A stretch of 64,000 nucleotides of DNA from JASLDZ01 sp964242895 (GTDB taxonomy: Bacteria > Pseudomonadota > Alphaproteobacteria > Caulobacterales > Caulobacteraceae). Where the stretch lies: positions 39,750-103,749 of the forward strand of contig CAXTBN010000002.1 in NCBI GenBank assembly GCA_964242895.1, read 5' to 3'. Shown here piece by piece: positions 54,084 to 63,090 of the stretch. A model generated the notes under the pieces. It made no database searches, was not told the origin of the DNA, and saw only the letters and a list, made by a program, of their open reading frames with translations. The stretch's first letter is position 1; each line of letters starts with the position of its first letter. A program made the translations under genes and the position numbers.

Positions 54084-55742
54084 GTGTGGGTCTACGGCGA
54101 CCACGCGCGCACCGTGGCGCCGCGCGAAGCGCTGGCCGCGACGGCGGACGCGCTCGCAGGGCCTGACGTCGCCCATGACCTCCTCGACGTCTTCGTCGAC
54201 GCGGCCGCCGTCGCCCAGGCGCTGATCGACGCGGAGTTCGAGGCGCGAGGCGGGCGGGACGCGCGCTCGCCCGTGTCGGACGCGCTCATGGCCGCCCTGA
54301 CCGGCCTCGCCCGCGCGCTGCTCGGAGAGGCCGCGGCCGACCCGGCGCCCTGGCGAGCCCTGGCCGGCTGCGTTCCCGCCTCGCCCGTCCCCGCCCGACT
54401 GGCGGAGAGCTTCGCCTTCTACGCCCTCGACCCTCGCGTGTTCGCGGCGACCGCACGCGCCGTCGGGCTCGGCCCGGACGCGACGGTGGTCGGCGTGCGC
54501 TCGATCGGCACGGCGCTGGCGGCCGTGGTCGCCGCCGCGGCGGGCGCGCCGCCGCCCGTCACCGTGCGCCCGACGGGCGAGCCGTTCGCGCGTCGGCTGA
54601 CCCTCGCGCCCGCGCTGTGCGCCGAGCTGGCGCGTGCGCCGGGTCCGGTGGTGGTGGTGGACGAGGGGCCGGGCCTGTCGGGCTCCTCGTTCCTCGCCGT
54701 CGCCGATGCGCTGGCCGCGGCGGGCGTCGGCCGTGAGCGGCTGGTGCTCCTGCCGAGCCATGGGCAGGGGCCGGGTGCGCAGGCCTCCGACGCCGCCCGC
54801 GCGCTGTTCGCCGCCGCACGCACGGCCGCGCCCGTCTTGCCCCGCCCCGCAGAGGTGGCGGCGGCCTTCACCGACCTGACGGGCCCCGCGATCGAGCCCG
54901 CCGTCGAGCTCGGCGGCGGCGGCTGGCGCGCCCGCGTCTACGCGCGGGAGGCGGACTGGCCCGCCGTCAACGCGCCCTGGGAGCGGCGGAAGGTGTGGGT
55001 GCGCGCGGAGCACGGCGCTTTCCTGCTCAGGTGGGCCGGCTTCGGCGCGGAAGCCCGAGACAAGCTCGCCCGCGCCGGCCGGCTCGCGGACGCGGGGCTG
55101 TCGCCGCCTGTGACGGCGTTGCGCGACGGCTGGCTGGCGGCGCCCTGGATCGACGGGCGGCCGCTCGGCCCGCGCGATGCGCCCCCGCTTGCGGAGCTCG
55201 CCGCCGGCTTGCGCCTGCGCGCCGGCTGGCTCGCGCCGGACGCGGGAGCCTCGGCGGAGACGCTGGCCGAGATGGCGCGCGTGAACGTGGGCGAGGCGCT
55301 CGGTGCGGCGGCCGGCGGGCGGGCGGCCGGGCGCATCGCCGCGGCGCTCGCCGGCCCGGCCCCGCCTGCGGTGTGGATCGACGGCCGCCTGCACCGGCCC
55401 GAGTGGATCCGCACTCCCGACGGCCGCACGCTCAAGACCGACGCCCTCGACCACGCCCGCGCCCACGACCTCGTCGGCTGCCAGGAGATCGGCTGGGACG
55501 TGGCGGGCGTCGCCGTCGAGTGGGAGCTCGCGCCGGCCGACACCACCGCCCTCGCCGACGCGGCCGGCGCGCCGCTCGCCCGGCTTCCGGGGCTGGAGCT
55601 GGCCTACCTCGCCTTCCACCTCGGCGTCGCCGCCTCGGCCGCCGAGGCGCAGGGCCACGATCCCGACGAGCAGGCCCGCCTGCGGCGTGAGCAGCACCGC
55701 TACGCCCAGCGGCTCGCGCGGCGGCTGGGGGCGCGAGCCTGA
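54084..55742 (+). CDS. Putative phosphoribosyltransferase-like / kinase-like fusion protein
   Basis: A 552-residue protein I cannot assign to a known family. Residues about 120-270 look like a type I phosphoribosyltransferase fold: VVGVRSIGTALAAVV, then VVVVDEGPGLSGSS (189-202), which resembles a PRPP loop. Residues about 300-550 look like an aminoglycoside-phosphotransferase-like kinase: FLLRWAGFG (N-lobe), DGRLHRPEW (433-441) where HGD...N normally stands, KTDALDH (451-457) and IGWDVAGVAVEW. The canonical HxDxxxxN motif is absent. The GTG-like start codon is 26 bases after the phosphatase. It probably acts in the same pathway. Confidence 0.65.
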   Translation: MWVYGDHARTVAPREALAATADALAGPDVAHDLLDVFVDAAAVAQALIDAEFEARGGRDARSPVSDALMAALTGLARALLGEAAADPAPWRALAGCVPASPVPARLAESFAFYALDPRVFAATARAVGLGPDATVVGVRSIGTALAAVVAAAAGAPPPVTVRPTGEPFARRLTLAPALCAELARAPGPVVVVDEGPGLSGSSFLAVADALAAAGVGRERLVLLPSHGQGPGAQASDAARALFAAARTAAPVLPRPAEVAAAFTDLTGPAIEPAVELGGGGWRARVYAREADWPAVNAPWERRKVWVRAEHGAFLLRWAGFGAEARDKLARAGRLADAGLSPPVTALRDGWLAAPWIDGRPLGPRDAPPLAELAAGLRLRAGWLAPDAGASAETLAEMARVNVGEALGAAAGGRAAGRIAAALAGPAPPAVWIDGRLHRPEWIRTPDGRTLKTDALDHARAHDLVGCQEIGWDVAGVAVEWELAPADTTALADAAGAPLARLPGLELAYLAFHLGVAASAAEAQGHDPDEQARLRREQHRYAQRLARRLGARA

Positions 55743-55789
55743 CGGAGGGGGCTTCCGCCCGCGGTGCGAAACAGTCCTAAACTGCCTCC

Positions 55790-57493
55790 ATGACCGCCGC
55801 CCCGCCCTCCCGCTCGACCGCCCCCTCCGCGCGACCTGCACGGCGCCCGCTGAGCGCACGACCCGCACGACTTGCACGACCTGCACTGTGTTCGGCGGCG
55901 GCCGTCGCCCTCCTGCTCGGCGCCCTGACGGCCCCCGCCGCCCGCGCCGCGCCGGCGGTGGAGGAGCGCTCGGTGGCGCAGGCGGCGGCCGACATGGCGG
56001 CGGGCCGCACCACCTCCGAAGCCCTGGTGCGCGCCTACCTCGACCGGATCGACGCGATCGACCGGCACGGGCCCGCCCTGCACAGCGTCATCGCCGTCAA
56101 CCCGCACGCCCTGGAGGACGCCCGGCTCCTCGACGCCGAGCGCCGGGCCGGCCGCGTGCGCGGGCCGCTCCACGGCGTGCCCGTGCTGATCAAGGACAAC
56201 ATCGAGGACGCCTCGGGCCTGCCCACCACCGCCGGCTCCCTGGCGCTCAAGGACAACGTCACCAACCGAGACGCACCCGTGGTGGCGCGGCTCAAGGCGG
56301 CGGGCGCGGTGATCCTGGGCAAGACCAACCTCAGTGAGTGGGCCAACATCCGCTCGAACCGGTCCATCTCCGGCTGGTCCGCGGTGGGCGGGCTGGTGAG
56401 GAACCCCTACGCGCTGGACCGCAACGCCTGCGGCTCCTCCTCCGGCACCGGCGCGGCGGTCGCGGCCAGCCTCGCGGCCGTGGGCGTGGGCACGGAGACC
56501 GACGGCTCGGTCACCTGCCCGTCGGCCATCAACGGGTTGGTGGGCCTGAAGCCGACAGTGGGCCTCGTCAGCCGCACGCACATCGTCCCCATCAGCCACA
56601 GCCAGGACACGGCGGGACCCATGGGCCGCTCTGTCGCCGACGTGGCGGCGCTGCTGACCGCCATGGCGGGCCGCGATCCCGAGGACCCGGCCACCGGCAA
56701 GGCGCCGGCGATGGCGCACCCGATCGACTACACGGCGGGGCTGGCGGGCGCGTCGCTCCGCGGCGTGCGCGTGGGCGTGCTGCGCTACGCGGCGGACGTG
56801 CAGCCGGACGAGGCCGTCCTGTTCGAGGCCGCGCTCGCCGCCCTGCGCGCCCAGGGCGCGACCGTGGTGGAGATCAAGGATTTCAAGCCGCCCCGCGCCG
56901 TCGGCGAGCAGGAGCTGACCGTGCTCGCGACCGAGCTCAAGGCCGACCTGAACAGCTATCTCGCCACCACCGACCCGGCGCGCGTGAAGGTGCGCACCCT
57001 CGCCGACGCCGTCGCCTTCGATCGGGCCACACCGCGTGAGCTGGCCCTGTTCGGCCAGGAGCTGTTCGAGCAGGCGCAGACCACCCGTGGCCTGTCCGAC
57101 CCCGCCTACCTGAAGGCGCGGGCCGACTCGCTGCGCGCGTCCGGGCCGGAGGGGATCGACAGGCTGCTCGCGGCAGACCGGCTGGACGTGCTGGTCGCCC
57201 CCACCACCGGCCCGTCCTGGCGCTCCGACGTCGCCGACGGCGACCACGTGGAGGGCGAGGGCGCCACCTCGCTCGCCGCCGTCGCCGGCTACCCGCACCT
57301 GACCGTGCCCATGGGGCTGGTGAAGGGCCTGCCCGTCGGCATGAGCTTCATCGGCCCGGCCTGGAGCGAGGCCCGGCTGCTGACGATCGGCGCGGCGTTC
57401 GAGGCGGCGACCCACGCGCGCCGGCCGCCGCGCTACCTGCCCTCCCTGGAGACGTCGGCGGAGTTCGCGCCGCTGCTGGCGCCGGCGAAGTGA
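55790..57493 (+). CDS. Exported amidase (amidase-signature family)
   Basis: A 567-residue amidase with a long basic N-region and a signal peptide (hydrophobic part near residues 34-50, cleavage near APAARA). Triad motifs: Lys in VLIKDNIED, Ser in CGSSSGTGAAVA and the nucleophile region ETDGSVTCPSA. The N-region holds four in-frame copies of an Arg-Pro-Ala-type nonamer. The substrate is unknown; family members cleave amides of peptides, nitriles or aromatic acids. It is not part of the sugar cluster by content. Confidence 0.91.
   Translation: MTAAPPSRSTAPSARPARRPLSARPARLARPALCSAAAVALLLGALTAPAARAAPAVEERSVAQAAADMAAGRTTSEALVRAYLDRIDAIDRHGPALHSVIAVNPHALEDARLLDAERRAGRVRGPLHGVPVLIKDNIEDASGLPTTAGSLALKDNVTNRDAPVVARLKAAGAVILGKTNLSEWANIRSNRSISGWSAVGGLVRNPYALDRNACGSSSGTGAAVAASLAAVGVGTETDGSVTCPSAINGLVGLKPTVGLVSRTHIVPISHSQDTAGPMGRSVADVAALLTAMAGRDPEDPATGKAPAMAHPIDYTAGLAGASLRGVRVGVLRYAADVQPDEAVLFEAALAALRAQGATVVEIKDFKPPRAVGEQELTVLATELKADLNSYLATTDPARVKVRTLADAVAFDRATPRELALFGQELFEQAQTTRGLSDPAYLKARADSLRASGPEGIDRLLAADRLDVLVAPTTGPSWRSDVADGDHVEGEGATSLAAVAGYPHLTVPMGLVKGLPVGMSFIGPAWSEARLLTIGAAFEAATHARRPPRYLPSLETSAEFAPLLAPAK
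55859..55885 (+). repeat. Tandem nonamer in the amidase signal-peptide coding region
   Basis: Three back-to-back nine-base units (CGACCCGCA, CGACTTGCA, CGACCTGCA) encode RPA-RLA-RPA. A further copy lies at 55832-55840. The codons CGA, CTT and GCA are uncommon in this GC-rich DNA, which makes the block stand out. Expansion or contraction would only change the length of the basic N-region. Confidence 0.7.
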
Positions 57494-57543
57494 CGCGGCG
57501 CCGCCGGGCGGAACAAAGCGGGAAGAGGTGGTAGGCTGGCGGG

Positions 57544-59094
57544 ATGATTCTCGCGCTCGTCGCCCTCTCCTGCCTGCTCTCCCTCGGCGCGCTCCTGGCC
57601 GGCGTGGCCGCGATGCGCGCCGCCTCGCAGCCGCCCGAACCGGCGAGGCCCGACTTCGACCTCCTCGGCCGGCTGGCCGCCTTCGAGCGCATGCTGGAGA
57701 GCGCGCCGCGCGACATCCGCGGCGACATGGCCGCCTTCAAGCTGGAGCTGAAACAGGAGCTGGTCGCCCTCTCCACCACGCTGGAGACGCGCCTCGGCCG
57801 CTTCGCGCAGGAGCAGGGCGGCCATCTCACCGGCCTGCGGACCGAGAGCACCGAAGGGCGCAAGGCTTTCGACGAGGCGCTGACGCGGCACGTGGAGGGC
57901 TTCTCACACGCCCAGACCACCCGGCTCGGCGAGACCAACCTCGCCATGAAGGAGCTGCGCGAGCGGGTGGAGCTCCAGACAAAGGAGGCGCGCGTCGAGC
58001 AGAAGACGGCGCTGGACGGCATCGCCCTGCGCCTGGCCGAGCTCAACACCGGCCACGCCGAGCGCCAGGAGCAGCTGCGCGAGCAGATGCGCGGCCACCT
58101 GGACAGCATGCGCGAGGGCAATGAGAAGAAGCTCGACGAGATGAAGGGCGTGGTGGACGAGAAGCTCTCCGCCACCCTGGAGCAACGCCTGGGCGAGAAG
58201 TTCGCCACCGTCAGCGAGCGGCTGGAGGCGGTGCACAAGGGGCTGGGCGAGATGCAGGCCCTGGCCACCGACGTGGGCGGCCTCAAGCGCGTGCTCACCA
58301 ACGTCAAGGCGCGGGGCGGCTTCGGCGAGCTGCGCCTCGGCCAGCTCCTCGGGGACATGATGACCGCCGACCAGTACGAGGCGCAGGTGGCGGTGCGCTC
58401 GGGCGCGGGCGAGCGCGTGGACTTCGCCATCAAGCTCCCCGGCCGCGGCGAGAACCCGGACAGGCCCCTGTGGCTGCCCATCGACTGCAAATTCCCGCAG
58501 GAGGACTTCGAGCGCTTGCAGGCGGCGCAGGACCATGGCGACGCCGCCGAGGTCGAGAGCCGGGCCAAGGACCTGGAGAAGGCCGTGCGCGTCCAGGCCA
58601 AGTCCATCGGCGAGAAGTACGTGCAGCCGCCGCACACGACCGACTTCGCGATCCTGTACCTGCCGACCGAGGGGCTGTTCGCCGAGGTTATCCGCCGCCC
58701 GGGGCTCGTCGCCGACCTCCAGGCCAAGCACAAGATCATGGTGACGGGGCCGACCACGCTGGCCGCCATCCTCAACAGCCTGCAGATGGGCTTCCGCACC
58801 CTGGCCATCGAGAAGCGCTCGTCCGAGGTGTGGCAGGTGCTCGGCGCGGCGAAGGCGGAGTTCCGCAACTACGGCGAGGTGTGGGGCAAGCTCGGCGAGA
58901 AGCTCGAGCAGGCGCAGAAGCTCCACGAGAAGGTGGCCACCCGCAACCGGCAGATCGAGCGCAAGCTGAAGGGCGTGGAGGAGCACCGGCCCAGGGAACT
59001 GGGCGCCTCCGCTCCGCCGCAGCCGCTCGCCGCGCCCGTCGCGCCGTTGGACCTGCTGACCTCCATCGACGACCTCGAGGACGAGGCGGCCTGA
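57544..59094 (+). CDS. rmuC: RmuC, DNA recombination protein
   Basis: A 516-residue RmuC-family protein. An N-terminal transmembrane segment (ILALVALSCLLSLGALLAGV) is followed by a long coiled-coil of about 200 residues and the RmuC domain: GGLKRVLTNVKARGGFGELR, LWLPIDCKFPQEDFERLQAA, DFAILYLPTEGLFAEV and LAAILNSLQMGFRTLAIEK. In E. coli RmuC limits inversion at short inverted repeats. The domain is distantly related to restriction-type nucleases. The start is ATG 57544. Confidence 0.95.
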   Translation: MILALVALSCLLSLGALLAGVAAMRAASQPPEPARPDFDLLGRLAAFERMLESAPRDIRGDMAAFKLELKQELVALSTTLETRLGRFAQEQGGHLTGLRTESTEGRKAFDEALTRHVEGFSHAQTTRLGETNLAMKELRERVELQTKEARVEQKTALDGIALRLAELNTGHAERQEQLREQMRGHLDSMREGNEKKLDEMKGVVDEKLSATLEQRLGEKFATVSERLEAVHKGLGEMQALATDVGGLKRVLTNVKARGGFGELRLGQLLGDMMTADQYEAQVAVRSGAGERVDFAIKLPGRGENPDRPLWLPIDCKFPQEDFERLQAAQDHGDAAEVESRAKDLEKAVRVQAKSIGEKYVQPPHTTDFAILYLPTEGLFAEVIRRPGLVADLQAKHKIMVTGPTTLAAILNSLQMGFRTLAIEKRSSEVWQVLGAAKAEFRNYGEVWGKLGEKLEQAQKLHEKVATRNRQIERKLKGVEEHRPRELGASAPPQPLAAPVAPLDLLTSIDDLEDEAA

Positions 59095-59116
59095 TCCGGC
59101 GCGGCTCCCGCCGTCC

Positions 59117-60481
59117 GTGAGCGCTCCGCGCCCGCTGGAGCGGGCCATGGGCCTGCCGGGGGTGCTGTTCCTCGCGCTCTCGGCGGCGACGCCGGCCTCG
59201 TCGTTCTTCGTGATCGTGCCGGACGTGCTGCGCGCGGCGGGGGCCGGCGCGCTGTGGGCCATGGCGGCCGCGGCGCTGGTGGCGGCCGCGGTGGCGCAGG
59301 TCTACGCCGAGCTCGCCTCCGCCTTCCCCTACGCGGGCGGGGAGTACGCCATGGCGGCGCGGGTGCTCGGGCCCTCCGCGGGCTTCGCCATGCTGGCGGT
59401 GAACACGGCCAACGCGCTCCTGGGCGCTGCGGTGTTCAGCCTGGGCGTCGCGGACCAGCTCTCGGCGGCGATGGGCGGCGTGCCGCCCGTGCCCGTCGCG
59501 CTGGCCTGCACGGCCCTGGCGACCGGGCTGGGGCTGCTGAACGTGCGCGCCTCAGCCTGGGTGACGAGCGCCTTCCTGCTGGTGGAGCTGGCCGCGCTGG
59601 CCTTCACGACCGCGGTCGGCCTCGCCCACCCGGCGCGCGACCTGCGCGCGCTCGCGACGGCGTCGGTCGCGCCGGGCGTCGGACTGGGCGCGCTCGGCGG
59701 AGCGGTGGCGGTCGCCCTGTTCGCCTACGACGGCTACGGCTCGGCGGTGTATTTCGCCGAGGAGCTGCGCGAGCCGCGCCGGCGGGTCGCGCAGGCGGTC
59801 GGCTGGGCGGTGGCGCTGGTGGTCGCGGCCGAGCTCGCGCCGCTCGCGGCCGTGATGCTCGGCGCGCCGAACCTTGGCGTGCTGGCGCGCGAAGGCCCGG
59901 CGGCGCTGGTGGCGGCGCGGGCGGGTCCGGAGGCGGCGCGGGTGCTGGCGGCCGTCGTGGCCGCGGCGATCTTCAACGCGGTGATCGCCACCGTGCTGCT
60001 CAGCGCGCGGCAGATCTACGCGGCGGCGCGCGACGGCGTCTGGCCCGGGCCGGTGTCGCGCGTGCTGGCGCGGGTGGAGCCGCGGTTCCGCTCGCCGGCG
60101 GCGGCCACGCTCGCCGCGGGCGCCGCGGTCGCGGGCCTGTGCCTGCTGCCGCCGCGGCTGCTCCTGCTGCTGACGGGGACGGGGGTGACGGCGATCTACG
60201 CGGGCCTGTGCATCGTGCTCGTCGTGGGCCGTCGCACCGGGCGGACGGCGGCGGCCGCGCACCGGGCCCCGCTGCATCCCTGGAGCACGGGGGCGTTGCT
60301 GGTCGTCCTCGTGGCCGTGCTCGGCGCGGACGCGGCGGGGCCGGGCGACGGCCGCACCAGCCTCCTCGCCACCGCCGCGCTCGCGGGCGCGGGCGCGCTC
60401 TGGGGCGCCGTTCGCGGCCGCTCCGGGCGTTGGCGGCCGACAGCCCCGCCCGACGACGCGGTCGCGGACGTCGGCGCTTAG
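59117..60481 (+). CDS. APC-family amino acid permease
   Basis: A 454-residue inner-membrane transporter with about 12 hydrophobic segments. APC features: LFLALSAATPASSFFVIVPD in helix 1, FPYAGGEYAMAARVLGP, the helix-6 segment LFAYDGYGSAVYFAEELREP, and RQIYAAARDGVWP. It is the basic amino acid/polyamine branch by appearance; the substrate is not determined. The GTG start (59117) is 22 bases after rmuC. Ala content is unusually high, in line with the local GC. Confidence 0.87.
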   Translation: MSAPRPLERAMGLPGVLFLALSAATPASSFFVIVPDVLRAAGAGALWAMAAAALVAAAVAQVYAELASAFPYAGGEYAMAARVLGPSAGFAMLAVNTANALLGAAVFSLGVADQLSAAMGGVPPVPVALACTALATGLGLLNVRASAWVTSAFLLVELAALAFTTAVGLAHPARDLRALATASVAPGVGLGALGGAVAVALFAYDGYGSAVYFAEELREPRRRVAQAVGWAVALVVAAELAPLAAVMLGAPNLGVLAREGPAALVAARAGPEAARVLAAVVAAAIFNAVIATVLLSARQIYAAARDGVWPGPVSRVLARVEPRFRSPAAATLAAGAAVAGLCLLPPRLLLLLTGTGVTAIYAGLCIVLVVGRRTGRTAAAAHRAPLHPWSTGALLVVLVAVLGADAAGPGDGRTSLLATAALAGAGALWGAVRGRSGRWRPTAPPDDAVADVGA

Positions 60482-60496
60482 GCCGCCCGCGCCGGC

Positions 60497-60856
60497 TCAG
60501 CCCTTCAACGGGTCGTGTCCCCAGTTCATCAGGCTGTAGCGCCAGCGGCTGTGCTCGGCGTCGTCCTTGGGGCCGCCCTGGGCGAGGTGGCGGTGCACGT
60601 AACCGACCACCTTGTTCATGTCGGCGTAGTCCTGTTCGGTCAGGTCGGCCTTCTTCTTGCGCTTGATCTCCACGATCCGCCGCCCCTCGTGGTGCCCGAC
60701 GGACTCGGGACCGGACGCATCGGACTTGGCGGCGCCGCCCGCCCAGCCGACGGACTTGGAATTGTCGGTCTGCAGCCATGTCTCCAGGGCGGCGGGGGTC
60801 ATGTTGACCGCCTCGCCGAACGCCCTGGCGATCTCCTCGTGCGACGTCTCGGCCAT
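60497..60856 (-). CDS. DUF3140 domain protein
   Basis: A 119-residue protein. The conserved core LETWLQTDNSKSVGW, SVGHHEGRRIVEI, KVVGYVHRHLAQ and WRYSLMNWGHDP matches the DUF3140 family, found in many soil bacteria. The function is unknown; it is basic and may bind DNA. The start is ATG 60854-60856, giving the family N-terminus (AETSHEEIARAF); the frame reaches 60880 but that adds residues unlike the family. It lies convergent with the permease gene. Confidence 0.86.
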   Translation of the reverse strand: MAETSHEEIARAFGEAVNMTPAALETWLQTDNSKSVGWAGGAAKSDASGPESVGHHEGRRIVEIKRKKKADLTEQDYADMNKVVGYVHRHLAQGGPKDDAEHSRWRYSLMNWGHDPLKG

Positions 60857-60944
60857 CCGCGCCTCCGTTCCCACGGGCAACGCCGGCGCGGCGGGACCGA
60901 TCCGGCCTTGCCGCCTCCCGACGCCCGGCTAAGGTCGCGGGCGG

Positions 60945-61604
60945 ATGACCCCCTCGGCCGAACTGCTGCACCTCGCCCTCGTCGCCGTGGGCGGCTACCT
61001 GCTCGGCTCCGTGCCGTTCGGCGTGGTGGTGATGCGCGCGGCCGGGGCGGGCGACCCCCGCGCCATCGGCTCCGGCAACATCGGCGCGACCAACGTGCTG
61101 CGCAGCGGACGGCGCGGGCTGGCGCTGCTGACGCTCCTGGGCGACGGCTTCAAGGGCGCGCTGGCCGTGCTGATCGGCCGCCACCTGGGCCATGAATACG
61201 CCACCGCCTACGCGGGCGTGGTGGGCGCGACGGCCGGAGCGGCCGCCTTCCTGGGCCACCTCTTCCCCATCTGGCTGGGGTTCCGGGGCGGCAAGGGCGT
61301 CGCCACCTTCTTCGGCGTGATGCTGGTGGCCGCCTGGCCCGTGGGGATCGCCTGCGCGCTCGTGTGGCTCGCGGTCGCCGCGGCCCTGCGCCTATCCTCG
61401 CTGGCGGCGCTGAGCGCGGCGGCGCTGGCTCCAGGGCTGTGCCTCGTCCTCCGCGCTCCGGTCGAGCTGATGTGGATGAGCTTGGTGCTCGCGGTGCTCG
61501 TGTTCGTGCGCCACGCCGGCAACATCGCCCGGCTGCGCGCCGGGACCGAGCCGCGGATCGGCGGCGGCCGCGCCGACGCCGCGCCCGACGCGCCGGCGGC
61601 GTGA
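60945..61604 (+). CDS. plsY: PlsY, acyl-phosphate glycerol-3-phosphate acyltransferase
   Basis: A 219-residue integral membrane enzyme that starts phospholipid synthesis from acyl-phosphate. The three PlsY motifs are present: GSVPFG near the N-terminus, GSGNIGATNVLR, and GHLFPIWLGFRGGKGVATF. Several transmembrane helices span the protein. An extra Gly/Ala-rich tail of about 20 residues follows the last motif. It is followed by dprA and topA, an order seen in other alphaproteobacteria. Confidence 0.95.
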   Translation: MTPSAELLHLALVAVGGYLLGSVPFGVVVMRAAGAGDPRAIGSGNIGATNVLRSGRRGLALLTLLGDGFKGALAVLIGRHLGHEYATAYAGVVGATAGAAAFLGHLFPIWLGFRGGKGVATFFGVMLVAAWPVGIACALVWLAVAAALRLSSLAALSAAALAPGLCLVLRAPVELMWMSLVLAVLVFVRHAGNIARLRAGTEPRIGGGRADAAPDAPAA

Positions 61605-61654
61605 TCCGCGCGTGAGCGGCTGCCTTGCGAGACCGGCCTAGTGAGCCCGCCGGC

Positions 61655-62764
61655 GTGAGCCTGCCCGTCGCCGAACGGCTCGCGCGCCTGCGCCTGGCCC
61701 GCACGGAGGCGGTCGGCCCCGTCACCTTCCGCGAGCTCCTGGCCCGCTACGGCTCCGCGGCCCGCGCGCTGGAGGTCCTGCCCGAGCTCGCCCGCCGGGG
61801 CGGGAGGGCCGGCCCGCTGCGCATCGCCACGGCCGCCGACGCGCAGCGCGAACTCGCCGCGGGCGAGGCGCTGGGCGCGGAGCTGCTGGTGCTGGGCGCC
61901 TCCGGCTACCCGCCGCAGCTCGCTGCGCTCGACCCGCCGCCGCCCGTGCTGTGGGCGTGGGGCCACCCGGCGCTCCTGGGACGGACGGCGGTCGCGGTGG
62001 TCGGCGCGCGCGTGGCCTCCGCCGCCGGACAGCGCTTCGCCCGCGAGCTCGCCGCCGACCTCGGGCGTGCGGAGGTGGTGGTCGTGTCGGGGCTCGCCCG
62101 CGGGATCGACGGCGCGGCGCACGAGGGCGCCCTGTCCGCGTCCGCCGTCACGGTCGCCGTGCTCGGCGGCGGCGTGGACGACGTCTACCCGCCCGAGCAC
62201 GCCGCCCTGCACGCCCGCATCGCCCGCGAGGGCTGCCTCGTCAGCGAGAACGTCGTCGGCCGCCGCGCCAAGGCGCAGGACTTCCCGCGCCGCAACCGCA
62301 TCATCTCGGGCCTGAGCCGCGCCGTGGTGGTGGTGGAGGCCGAGCTGCGCTCCGGCTCGCTGATCACTGCGCGGCTGGCGGGCGAGCAGGGGCGCGAGGT
62401 GCTGGCCGTGCCCGGCTCGCCGCTCGACCCGCGCGCCCGCGGCTGCAACGACCTGATCCGCCAGGGCGCAGCCGTGTGCGAGGGCGCCGAGGACGTGCTG
62501 CGCGCCGTCGCCGCCCTGCCCGCGCTCCACGAGCCGCAGGGCGACCTGTTCGCCTCGCGCGCCTTCGACCAGGACGAGATCGACCGCGAGGCCGAGGCCC
62601 TGCGCGACCGCGTGTATGCCCTGCTCTCGCCGACGCCGGTGGAACGTGATGAGCTGGTGCGCGCGGTGGGCGGCCCCGCGCCCGCCGTGTTCGCCGCCCT
62701 GGTCGAGCTGGCCCTTGCCGGCCGGGCCGAGCTGCTGCCGGGCGGGATGGTGTGCCGCGCCTGA
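61655..62764 (+). CDS. dprA: DprA, DNA-processing protein
   Basis: A 369-residue DprA/Smf protein that loads RecA on incoming single-stranded DNA in transformation. Rossmann-like core: VVGARVASAAGQRFARELA, VVSGLARGIDGAAHEGAL, DFPRRNRIISGLSRAVVVVE and a C-terminal winged-helix-like domain (residues about 300-369). I chose GTG at 61655; a TTG at 61625 in frame is the alternative. It is seven bases from the convergent small gene and next to topA. Confidence 0.93.
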   Translation: MSLPVAERLARLRLARTEAVGPVTFRELLARYGSAARALEVLPELARRGGRAGPLRIATAADAQRELAAGEALGAELLVLGASGYPPQLAALDPPPPVLWAWGHPALLGRTAVAVVGARVASAAGQRFARELAADLGRAEVVVVSGLARGIDGAAHEGALSASAVTVAVLGGGVDDVYPPEHAALHARIAREGCLVSENVVGRRAKAQDFPRRNRIISGLSRAVVVVEAELRSGSLITARLAGEQGREVLAVPGSPLDPRARGCNDLIRQGAAVCEGAEDVLRAVAALPALHEPQGDLFASRAFDQDEIDREAEALRDRVYALLSPTPVERDELVRAVGGPAPAVFAALVELALAGRAELLPGGMVCRA

Positions 62765-62770
62765 CCCGAC

Positions 62771-62956
62771 CTAGGCGCGCCGTCGCTCCGCCGCCTCGCG
62801 CTGCCCCCCGCACTGGATCGCCGCCACGGCCAGCGTCGCCGCCAGGGCCGTCTCGCCGCCGGCGGCGGCCATGTGCGCCAGCTCCAGCAGCATGTCCTCG
62901 ATGTAGCCCAGCAGCGCCGCGCCCCGGGGCGCTGTGGAGGACGGCGTGGCGGCCAT
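62771..62956 (-). CDS. Small hypothetical protein
   Basis: A 61-residue helical protein (GAALLGYIEDMLLELAHMAA, then AATLAVAAIQCGG) with a basic tail. I recognise no domain; similar small helical proteins occur in related bacteria. The frame is open upstream to 63082, but the start at ATG 62954-62956 gives the compact form. It is convergent with dprA and divergent from topA across 134 bases that should hold both promoters. Confidence 0.6.
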   Translation of the reverse strand: MAATPSSTAPRGAALLGYIEDMLLELAHMAAAGGETALAATLAVAAIQCGGQREAAERRRA

Positions 62957-63090
62957 GATCCGGATCTCGCTTCTGACGCGAGGCACTGAAACACGCACAA
63001 CCTGGGCGCGCAATACGGACGCGCGTTGACGCCGCCCCTCCGCGTCGCCACCTTCCGCCGCCTGCGCCCTCCCCGGACACATCCCACCGC

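Noticed and set aside
55700..57415. 571-residue minus-strand frame opposite the amidase
   Set aside because: Low-complexity shadow translation; the amidase on the plus strand is clear.
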